From the NCBI GenBank assembly GCA_025356915.1, contig JANXQG010000119.1:1-5293 (forward strand): a stretch of 5,293 nucleotides of DNA. Reading direction: 5' to 3'. A model generated the notes under the pieces. That model was not told where the DNA came from. It worked only from the letters and a program-made list of their open reading frames with translations, and did no database searches. Made by a program: the position numbers and the translations under genes. Below, one piece after another: positions 1 through 5,293 of this stretch. The first letter of the stretch is position 1. Every line of letters begins with the position of its first letter. Source of the stretch: Planctomycetota bacterium. GTDB taxonomy: Bacteria > Planctomycetota > Planctomycetia > Pirellulales > Thermoguttaceae.

Positions 1-11
1 TTTCTGTAAGT

Positions 12-39
12 CCTTGCGATTCAATGGTTTACGGCAAGG
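12..39. repeat. Small inverted repeat (6-bp stem)
   Basis: CCTTGC at 12-17 is the exact reverse complement of GCAAGG at 34-39, with a 16-base loop. There is no T-run next to it, so it is not a convincing intrinsic terminator. It may be the edge of something that continues to the left of the window, or chance. The rest of 1-57 shows no coding signal. Confidence 0.25.
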
Positions 40-57
40 GTTTGGATAGTACCCTAA

Positions 58-229
58 CCCGGATTATTCATGAATTTTAGGGTGCGTGGAGCGAACCCTT
101 AGGGAAATGGTGGGTTACGCACGGAATCCAACGAACGGGAACATTTTTCCCTGGAGTAAACCGGTTCGCGCAACGCACCACTGCGATTGATTTTCCGTGC
201 TCCACCCACCCTACGATGAATAATCCGGG
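58..229. mobile_element. MITE-like non-coding element with imperfect terminal inverted repeats
   Basis: The outer 14 bases at 58-71 (CCCGGATTATTCAT) are the perfect reverse complement of 216-229. After a short asymmetric gap the arms continue. Bases 78-92 (TAGGGTGCGTGGAGC) match the reverse complement of 199-213 at 14 of 15 positions. The whole stretch of about 172 bp can therefore fold into a long hairpin, with arms of about 30-35 bases and a central part of about 105 bases. The interior holds further related words, such as a GGGT..ACGCACGGAA stretch near 112-125 resembling the reverse complement of 192-207. No transposase is encoded inside it. The element begins about 50 bp beyond the stop codon of the RND gene, so on the minus strand it lies in the 3' untranslated region of the operon. 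No clear target-site duplication was found. It is a non-autonomous element or intergenic repeat by structure; the family is not identified, and copy number cannot be seen here. Confidence 0.6.
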
Positions 230-279
230 CTAAACCATGTCGTTTCACGGAGGAAGGGATGGAGCGATTGGAGAAGAAG

Positions 280-3200
280 CTAATCAGAAGCATCCTCTTG
301 GTCCATCGATGACTGGGGTAACCCGTGCCCAGGCTTGTTGGCGTAGAGGAGCCAGTAGACCACGGGGATTACGAACAAGGTGAAGATGGTCGAAGCCAAG
401 AGGCCAAAGATCAGCGACCAAGCCAGGCCGGAGAAGATCGGGTCGATGATGATCGGCACGGCCCCCAGCATCGCCGCCGAGGCGGTCAGCAGAATCGGCC
501 GCAGACGTACCACGCGACTCTCCATGATCGCATCAAACAGCGAACGGCCGCGAGAAAGCGAGAGGTGGATGAAATCCACCAGGATGATCGAGTCTCGGGT
601 GACAATTCCGGCCAAGGCAATCATGCCGATCATGCCGGTCGCCGTGAAATACACCGGATCGAGGAATCCGCCAACCTGCTGGGCACTGAGCGCGTTGAGC
701 AGCCAGAAGCCGGGCATCACACCCAAAATCGTCAATGGAATGGCTAGCATGACGACCAACGGGACGGTGAACGAGCCCATCTGGGCCACCAACAGAACGT
801 AGATCGCAATCATCGCCGCACCGAAGGCAAGCCCCAGGTCGCGGAAGACGTCGAGCGTAATCTTCCACTCTCCTTCGCCGGCAAAGTCTACGGTGATGCC
901 CGGTGGCAATCCCCAGCTCACATGGCTGCCGTTGGAGAAGAAGGTACGGTCAGCCACTGTTCGAGGTGTGTTTCCACCAATCCAGCCGCTACCGGGACCA
1001 AAGTCCGTGCCTGGGTCCGCATCCGGCAGCGGACCGCCGCTACGGTCGGCCAATAGGTCCACCACGACATCCGCGGGCGGCCGGCCAGCCGTTTCGGCAA
1101 AGACATAGCCCACGCGCTGTAGATTTTTGTGGTAGATCATCTGATCGACGCGTGCCGTTTCCCATTGCCCCAACTCAGCCAAGGGAACCAACTGGCCGGT
1201 AGTCCCTTTCACGTAAATCTTCGCCAGATCCGCCGCGCTAGCGCGGCGATCGACGGGGAGCCGCAATTCGATGCGTAATGGGTTGCGCTCGGTCTCGCTC
1301 CGCATCAGGCCCACCGTGCCGCTATCCAAGAGCGTCCGGAGCGTGCCGGCAATTTGTTCCGTGGTAATGCCGTTGAGTGCGGCCTTTTCCTTGTCGGTAA
1401 TGAAGGTGATTTTTTGCTGGGCTGTTTCCCGCACATGATCGACATCGACAATACCCGGTTCGATCGCCATGCGGGCGCGCACGGTATCGGCGGCAAGCAG
1501 GATATCTTCGTAGCGATGGTCCGGCTGGCCGTAGACCTCGGCGACTAGGCTGGCGATGACGGGCGGTCCGGGCGGGGTCTCCACAAGCTTCATCCGCGCG
1601 TGATGCCGATCGGCAATTGCCTGCAAGTCGTTCCGCATCCGCAGGCCGAGGGCATGGCTTTGCTGCTGGCGATTTTTCTTCCCCGCCAAGTTGATTTGAA
1701 GCTGTGCTACCTCGTCACCCTGGCGGAGATAATAGTGCCGCACCAGGCCGTTGAAGTCCATCGGCGCAGCCAGGCCGACATAGCTTGTATAATCCGAGAC
1801 TTCAGGCACCCCGCCGAGGTACGCCTCCAACTCGCGGACGGCCGCATCCGAGCGTTCCAGCGTAGTGCCCTTGTCGAAGTCCAGCACCAGGAGCAGTTCG
1901 TTCTTGTTGTCGAACGGCAGCATCTTCAGCGGCACGCTGCGGATGGCTGCCAGACCCATCGCCCCCACGGTCAAGAGTGCCATGGCCAGCAGGAACGACC
2001 ATGCCACGAGTCGAGAGTGGAGCAACGGCGCCATGAGCGGATAAAATATCTTGTACAATCGCGACTGTTTGACGGCATTCAGATCGTGCGGGTCGTGATC
2101 CGCATGGCTGTTGGCACTGCCTGCACGATACTTGTGCTTGAGTACATGGTAGGCCAGCCAAGGCGTGATCGTGAAGGCCACGACCATCGACATGAGCATC
2201 GCCACCGGTACGTTCAGTGCCATCGGCCGCATGTAAGGGCCCATCATCCCGGTGATGAAGAACAGCGGCAGAAAGCTGACGATGACGGCCAATGTCGCCG
2301 TAATCAGCGGTGGACGAATCTCGGCGACCGCCTCCAGGACAATCCGCCGCGTGGCCTTCTTTCGCAGGGCGAAGTGCCGCACGATGTTCTCCACATCGAC
2401 AATCGGATCGTCGACCAGAAGGCCCAGCGAGAGAATCAAGGCAAAGAGCGTGACGCGATTGATCGTGTAGCCCAGCATGAGATTCACGGCCAGCGTCAAC
2501 CCAAAGACCACCGGCACGGCGACCGCCACAATGAGTGCCTCGCGCCATCCCAAACCCAGGGTTAAGAGCGCAACAACGATGAGGATAGCAACTGCCAAGC
2601 CTTCAACGAGTTCGTTGACCTTTTCGTCTGCCGTCAGGCCGTAATTGCGAGTGACGACAAGTTCCATGTCGTCCGGCACGATCTTACCACGCAACTCCTC
2701 CGCTTGTCGCAAGACTGCGTTGGCCACCCAAACGGCGTTCGATCCCTTTTTCTTGGCGATGGCTATCGTGACGGCAGAAACGGATCCCCTCACCCACTGC
2801 CCTTCCCCCGAAGGGAGAAGGGAGCTTTGATCACGCTGCTCATTTGGCTCGCCCAGCACGGTTCCGGGGAAGAATTCATGTTTTGTGAACCCACGGGCCG
2901 GCCCCCAGCCATGGCGGACGTAACTGGCAACTTCTTCCGGGCCATCCTCGACTCGGGCGACATCCTTGAGAAAGACTGGCCGGCCATCGAAGACACTTAC
3001 GACCAGGTTGCGCAACTGCCGGGCATTCTCGAAAGGACGGCCAGCTTCAACGCGAATGAGCTTATCCTTGGCGCGGAAGTCGCCTGCCGTCTGACGGACG
3101 TTGGCACCCTGAATGGCCCGCTGCAATTCCAAGGGTGACACACTATGTGCGGCCATAAGGTCCGGGTCCATGAGGATCTGCATCACGCGCGGCTGGCCGC

Positions 3201-3774
3201 CGACGACATAGGCACGAGAGACATCTTGAACGCCCGCCAGACGCTGCGCGACTTCCTCGGCCACGCGACGCAGCGTGCTGCCATCGGACGTTACACTGGA
3301 AAGCGTGAGAGTTACCACGGGCACGTCGTCGATCTCGACCGGCTTAACGACCCAGCCGCTGACGCCCGGCGGAACCGCATCGACATTCTCATCCAGCTTC
3401 TTCTGGAGTTTGACTAGGCTCCGCTCGCGGTCCTCGCCCACGTAATAACGAACCGTGATGATCGCCTGATTTTCACGGCTCATCGAATAGACGTACTCGA
3501 CGCCGTCAATCTGATAGAAAATCTTTTCCAAGGGCGTGGTGACCAACTGCTCGACTTCCGCCGCCGAGTGGCCGGGAAAATTGACATGGACATCGGCCAG
3601 CGGGACGACGATCTGCGGGTCTTCCTCGCGCGGAGTCAGCCCCAGTGCCGCTAAACCAACGACGGTTGCCAGTAAAATCAGGACGAGAGCCAGGTTCGAT
3701 TCGAGGAAAATCTTCACGATGCGATTCGTGAAGCCATGCTCCTGGATTTTGGGAAGGACGGAATGCTCAGTCAT
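280..3774 (-). CDS. RND-family efflux transporter, inner-membrane permease subunit (AcrB-like, COG0841 type)
   Basis: Proton-driven inner-membrane pump subunit of a tripartite efflux system, 1164 aa from the chosen ATG. An upstream in-frame ATG at 3864 was rejected because it lies deep inside the adaptor gene. The ATG at 3774 has GGGAG seven bases upstream and precedes a typical RND N-terminus. Layout: TM1 about 28-46; first periplasmic half about 47-385; TM2-TM6 about 388-543; cytosolic linker 545-575 with a His/Asp cluster (557-564); TM7 about 589-612; second periplasmic half about 613-975; TM8-TM12 about 978-1143. TM4 carries the family's proton-relay acid pair at D455-D456 (GLLVDDPIVDVEN). 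TM10 reads GIVTRDSIILVDF, so the position of the AcrB relay lysine (K940) is Arg1060, followed by Asp instead of Asn. The protein is about 100 residues longer than the usual 1020-1060 aa. Part of the excess is a loop at about 292-333, of which residues 317-330 are encoded by a GC-rich palindrome; another part is a Gly/Pro/Asp-rich stretch at 909-940. The substrate (drug, metal or lipid) cannot be assigned. The frame is open throughout, so the gene looks functional. Confidence 0.95.
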   Translation of the reverse strand: MTEHSVLPKIQEHGFTNRIVKIFLESNLALVLILLATVVGLAALGLTPREEDPQIVVPLADVHVNFPGHSAAEVEQLVTTPLEKIFYQIDGVEYVYSMSRENQAIITVRYYVGEDRERSLVKLQKKLDENVDAVPPGVSGWVVKPVEIDDVPVVTLTLSSVTSDGSTLRRVAEEVAQRLAGVQDVSRAYVVGGQPRVMQILMDPDLMAAHSVSPLELQRAIQGANVRQTAGDFRAKDKLIRVEAGRPFENARQLRNLVVSVFDGRPVFLKDVARVEDGPEEVASYVRHGWGPARGFTKHEFFPGTVLGEPNEQRDQSSLLPSGEGQWVRGSVSAVTIAIAKKKGSNAVWVANAVLRQAEELRGKIVPDDMELVVTRNYGLTADEKVNELVEGLAVAILIVVALLTLGLGWREALIVAVAVPVVFGLTLAVNLMLGYTINRVTLFALILSLGLLVDDPIVDVENIVRHFALRKKATRRIVLEAVAEIRPPLITATLAVIVSFLPLFFITGMMGPYMRPMALNVPVAMLMSMVVAFTITPWLAYHVLKHKYRAGSANSHADHDPHDLNAVKQSRLYKIFYPLMAPLLHSRLVAWSFLLAMALLTVGAMGLAAIRSVPLKMLPFDNKNELLLVLDFDKGTTLERSDAAVRELEAYLGGVPEVSDYTSYVGLAAPMDFNGLVRHYYLRQGDEVAQLQINLAGKKNRQQQSHALGLRMRNDLQAIADRHHARMKLVETPPGPPVIASLVAEVYGQPDHRYEDILLAADTVRARMAIEPGIVDVDHVRETAQQKITFITDKEKAALNGITTEQIAGTLRTLLDSGTVGLMRSETERNPLRIELRLPVDRRASAADLAKIYVKGTTGQLVPLAELGQWETARVDQMIYHKNLQRVGYVFAETAGRPPADVVVDLLADRSGGPLPDADPGTDFGPGSGWIGGNTPRTVADRTFFSNGSHVSWGLPPGITVDFAGEGEWKITLDVFRDLGLAFGAAMIAIYVLLVAQMGSFTVPLVVMLAIPLTILGVMPGFWLLNALSAQQVGGFLDPVYFTATGMIGMIALAGIVTRDSIILVDFIHLSLSRGRSLFDAIMESRVVRLRPILLTASAAMLGAVPIIIDPIFSGLAWSLIFGLLASTIFTLFVIPVVYWLLYANKPGHGLPQSSMDQEDASD
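2786..2826. repeat. GC-rich palindromic repeat lying in frame inside the RND gene
   Basis: The plus strand reads CCCCTCACCC, then a hairpin CCCTTC(2800-2805)-CCCC-GAAGGG(2810-2815), then AGAAGGGAGC. On the minus strand the segment ending GGGTGAGGG (2795-2787) aligns with the palindrome at 4990-5023 at 19 of 23 positions. It encodes RND residues 317-330, around the peptide LLPSGEGQWVRG. That is the kind of peptide such CCCTC...GGGTGAGGG repeats give when translated, rather than RND family sequence. The flanking coding sequence resumes a normal RND motif (AVTIAIAKKKGSNAV). Confidence 0.6.
3767..3774 (-). other. ATGACTGA gene overlap between adaptor stop and RND start
   Basis: The RND start codon (3774-3772) lies just before the adaptor's TGA stop (3769-3767) in a different frame, giving an 8-bp overlap. 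This arrangement commonly couples translation of the second gene to termination on the first and shows that the two genes share one transcript. Confidence 0.85.
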
Positions 3775-4951
3775 GGTTGGGCTCCCGCGATGAGATGGTT
3801 GCGGGAGAATCAACCGGACAACTTGGGGCGGCCTGTTCCGGCTTCGATCCGGCGGGCAACACAACCTGTTCGCCCTGGCGCAAGCCCGAGAGAACTTCCA
3901 CCTGGTCGCGTAGCACCTGGTCGCTCTCGTCTTGAATATCCCCTAGAATCCGTCCCGTGCGGATTGCCCGCTGAATCGTTCGGCCCTTTTCGATCTTCTG
4001 AACGAGTTCCAGTTGGCCGACTTTTCGCACGGACTGCCGGGGAATGACGATTACCTCTTCTTTCTCCAAGGGAATCAGGATTCTACCAAACATGCCCGAG
4101 TAAATGCCCGGTGGACAAGGCCCCGTCACCTTCACCTGGAAAGCGCGGCTGGCGGACTGTGCCTCGGGCACGATTTCGCTCACCGTGCCGCTGCATTGCT
4201 TATTCAGCCCGTCGATCCGCACGCCAATCTCCTGGCCGATCTTGAGTTGGCGGGTCAACGACTCGCGAACGCTGGCGACCAGTTGCATCCGTTTGGGATC
4301 GAAGAGCGTGATGAGCATCTGTCCCGGCGTGATCATATCGCCCACATCGACTTTTTTGTCGATCACGGTGCCGTCGAAGGGGGATCGAACGGTAGCCGAA
4401 TCGAGATTCGTCTGCACTTCGTTGACGGTCTCCTGTGCACGCAGGAGGTCTGCTTCGGCGGAGCGCAAAGTGGTAACGGCCTTTTCGTAGTCCTGGCGAC
4501 TGATGGCCTTGGACTCAATCAGGGCGGCGTACCTTTTTTCATCGGCGGCAGCCTGGGCACGAACCGCTTCGATCGATGACACGGCGGCCTTGGCCTGCTG
4601 GAGCTTGGCACGAAGATCGGTATCGTCCAATCGCAGCAGAATATCGCCGGATTTGACTTTCTGGCCCGCCTTGAGGTTCACTTCGACAACGCGAGCCAGC
4701 AGTTTTGAGCCGATGGTCGTCTCGTGGACCGCGCGGATCGTGCCGATGGCCGATTCGGTCAGCGGCAGCCGAATCAATTGTACCCTCACCAACTGACCGT
4801 CAAGGGAGGACGTCTGGGCTTGGCCGGCATCCGCAGTTGCAGGAACCTTGGGCGAAAACTTCCCAGCGAGCCAGAACATCAGTACGACCACACCCGCGGC
4901 AAAACCCATCAGCACGGCTCCGCGGCCAATCCAAGGGATAATTCGCTTCAT
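3767..4951 (-). CDS. RND efflux system periplasmic adaptor subunit (membrane fusion protein, HlyD/AcrA family)
   Basis: Adaptor that bridges the inner-membrane RND pump and an outer-membrane channel; 394 aa, a usual length for the family. The N-terminus has a positively charged start (MKR) and one hydrophobic segment at about 11-30. There is no lipobox cysteine, so it is probably anchored by an uncleaved helix rather than a lipid. Order of parts: first half of the lipoyl-like domain about 77-111 (ending GDILLRLDD); alpha-hairpin about 112-184; second lipoyl half about 186-217 (TVRSPFDGTVIDKKVDVGDMI); beta-barrel about 218-292; membrane-proximal domain about 293-366; then a low-complexity tail. 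The hairpin tip contains R140-x3-L144-x6-S151 (RYAALIESKAIS), the signature used by AcrA-type adaptors to dock on TolC. The ATG at 4951 is preceded by AGGAAAG at a spacing of nine bases. The gene overlaps the RND start by 8 bp (ATGACTGA), so the two products are probably made in coordinated amounts. Confidence 0.95.
   Translation of the reverse strand: MKRIIPWIGRGAVLMGFAAGVVVLMFWLAGKFSPKVPATADAGQAQTSSLDGQLVRVQLIRLPLTESAIGTIRAVHETTIGSKLLARVVEVNLKAGQKVKSGDILLRLDDTDLRAKLQQAKAAVSSIEAVRAQAAADEKRYAALIESKAISRQDYEKAVTTLRSAEADLLRAQETVNEVQTNLDSATVRSPFDGTVIDKKVDVGDMITPGQMLITLFDPKRMQLVASVRESLTRQLKIGQEIGVRIDGLNKQCSGTVSEIVPEAQSASRAFQVKVTGPCPPGIYSGMFGRILIPLEKEEVIVIPRQSVRKVGQLELVQKIEKGRTIQRAIRTGRILGDIQDESDQVLRDQVEVLSGLRQGEQVVLPAGSKPEQAAPSCPVDSPATISSREPNHD
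3782..3786 (-). promoter_or_regulatory. Ribosome binding site of the RND gene
   Basis: The minus strand reads CGGGAGCCCAACC followed by ATG. GGGAG lies seven bases before the ATG at 3774. This site, inside the end of the adaptor gene, decides the RND start over the upstream in-frame ATG at 3864. Confidence 0.6.
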
Positions 4952-4960
4952 AAGAGTATT

Positions 4961-4967
4961 CTTTCCT
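4961..4967 (-). promoter_or_regulatory. Ribosome binding site of the adaptor gene
   Basis: The minus strand reads AGGAAAG, nine bases before the ATG at 4951. The strength is moderate and the spacing is acceptable; it supports the start at MKRIIPW. Confidence 0.5.
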
Positions 4968-4989
4968 ATTAGAGGCTATTCAGAGACTT

Positions 4990-5023
4990 CCCTCGCCCTT
5001 GGGAGAGGGGCCGGGGGTGAGGG
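4990..5023. repeat. GC-rich palindromic repeat in the operon leader
   Basis: CCCTCGCCC (4990-4998) can pair with GGGTGAGGG (5015-5023) through nine positions with one G-T pair; the loop of 16 bases is itself G-rich (GGGAGAGGGG). On the plus strand it is followed by CTTTTT (5024-5029), so it resembles an intrinsic terminator for plus-strand transcripts, but no plus-strand gene precedes it. On the minus strand it sits between the presumed promoter and the adaptor start and lacks a following T-run. It is related in sequence to the palindrome at 2786-2826, in opposite orientation. Confidence 0.65.
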
Positions 5024-5055
5024 CTTTTTCCGAAAGAGATTCTATTGCAAAACAT

Positions 5056-5083
5056 AGTATATCAGCAAGCCAAGGGCTGTCTT
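5056..5083 (-). promoter_or_regulatory. Candidate sigma-70-type extended -10 promoter for the efflux operon
   Basis: On the minus strand TGATATACT forms an extended -10 (TGn followed by TATACT, five of six matches to TATAAT; hexamer at 5061-5056). AAGACA (5083-5078) is a weak -35 (four of six) with a 16-base spacer. Transcription would begin near 5049, giving a leader of about 98 bases that contains the GC-rich palindrome at 4990-5023. It was found by eye only; AT-rich sequence can produce such matches by chance. Confidence 0.4.
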
Positions 5084-5270
5084 AATGGACGTTCATGGGC
5101 ACGGATTGGTTACAACCTGCTGTGCATGTTGCCAAGGAAATTTCGGATTCTTGATTGGGGTTCAAAAGGTCAGACCCACAGGTGTCCGTCCAGTTTCCGA
5201 TAATGATTCTGAAGATCAACGGCAGAACGAACAACCACAAGATTTTGTCGAGGGGTGAGCCAAAAACAAA
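5084..5270. other. Intergenic sequence with no assigned gene
   Basis: This is the upstream part of the 330-bp gap between the adaptor start and the possible gene at 5282. I see no tRNA, no convincing ORF and no strong long inverted repeat. A GGGTTCAAAAGGTCAGACCCAC-type stretch around 5159-5181 contains a small imperfect palindrome (GGTCAGACC, 5168-5176). It vaguely recalls the short flanking repeats seen near REP-associated transposases, but that is only an impression. Confidence 0.3.
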
Positions 5271-5281
5271 GGGAGAAAAAC

Positions 5282-5293
5282 ATGGCAAGGCGA
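5282..5293 (+). CDS. Possible start of a plus-strand gene, truncated by the window edge
   Basis: GGGAG (5271-5275) lies six bases before an ATG at 5282, followed by codons for Ala-Arg-Arg before the sequence ends. The purine-rich AAAGGGAGAAAAAC context is a good ribosome binding site. Four residues cannot identify a product. A start of this kind occurs in REP-associated tyrosine transposases, among many other proteins, so that is only one guess. If real, it would be divergent from the efflux operon and share the 330-bp intergenic region. Confidence 0.3.

Noticed and set aside
99..293. 64-residue open frame on the minus strand at the left end
   Set aside because: It runs through the inverted-repeat element and overlaps the end of the RND gene in another frame; the composition looks non-coding.
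1600..2565. 321-residue open frame on the plus strand
   Set aside because: It lies antisense and wholly inside the RND gene and is rich in Arg, His and Gln as expected for a reverse reading of a GC-rich gene; no recognisable domain.
2783..2832. GATC on both sides of the intragenic palindrome as a target-site duplication
   Set aside because: GATC occurs at 2783-2786 and 2829-2832, but four bases is too little, and the implied insertion of 46 bp would have shifted the frame, so the boundaries are probably not these.
3775..3864. RND start at the upstream in-frame ATG (30 extra residues)
   Set aside because: The extension overlaps the adaptor's C-terminus by a further 90 bases, is Pro/Arg-rich and unlike an RND N-terminus, while the ATG at 3774 has a Shine-Dalgarno sequence and the usual overlap geometry.
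4990..5029. Intrinsic terminator on the plus strand (hairpin followed by TTTTT)
   Set aside because: No plus-strand gene precedes it, and the hairpin matches a repeat found elsewhere in the window, so the T-run is probably coincidental.
5082..5288. 68-residue open frame on the minus strand upstream of the operon
   Set aside because: It needs a TTG start, has no clear ribosome binding site, no recognisable family, and overlaps the candidate promoter's upstream edge.
1..5293. CRISPR array, tRNA, rRNA or riboswitch
   Set aside because: No regularly spaced direct repeats, no cloverleaf-like sequence and no recognisable riboswitch core were seen on either strand.

Overview
The window is almost entirely occupied by one two-gene operon on the minus strand. 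It encodes a tripartite-type RND efflux pump: a periplasmic adaptor (membrane fusion protein, 394 aa, 3767-4951) followed by an inner-membrane RND transporter (1164 aa, 280-3774). The two genes overlap by 8 bp, which points to translational coupling. No outer-membrane (TolC-like) factor is encoded here. However, the adaptor carries an intact R-x3-L-x6-S hairpin-tip signature, so a TolC-type partner elsewhere in the genome is expected. The substrate cannot be read from the sequence.

The organism is a diderm bacterium with moderately high GC. The style of the RND protein (a 'PREEDPQI' type N-terminal signature and long loops) and the dispersed GC-rich palindromes of the CCCTC...GGGTGAGGG kind would suit a planctomycete or a proteobacterium with many small repeats. 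This assignment is an inference and is weak.

Layout from left to right: 1-57 holds only a small hairpin. 58-229 is a MITE-like element with imperfect terminal inverted repeats, lying just downstream of the operon's 3' end. 280-3774 is the RND transporter and 3767-4951 the adaptor, both minus strand. 4952-5281 is the upstream intergenic region, with a plausible extended -10 promoter for the operon, a GC-rich palindrome lying in the presumed 5' leader, and otherwise unassigned sequence. At 5282 a possible plus-strand gene start with a good ribosome binding site runs off the window after four codons.

The most interesting observation is that a palindrome related to the one in the leader (19 of 23 aligned bases identical over one arm and core) also lies inside the RND coding sequence. 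There it is read in frame as about 14 residues within an unusually long loop of the porter domain. The operon therefore appears to have been hit twice by one small repeat family, once in its leader and once inside a protein-coding exon without breaking the frame, and it is flanked at its 3' end by a different MITE-like element. I see no evidence of a wholly new system; the pump is a recognisable family with several unusual residues and insertions.
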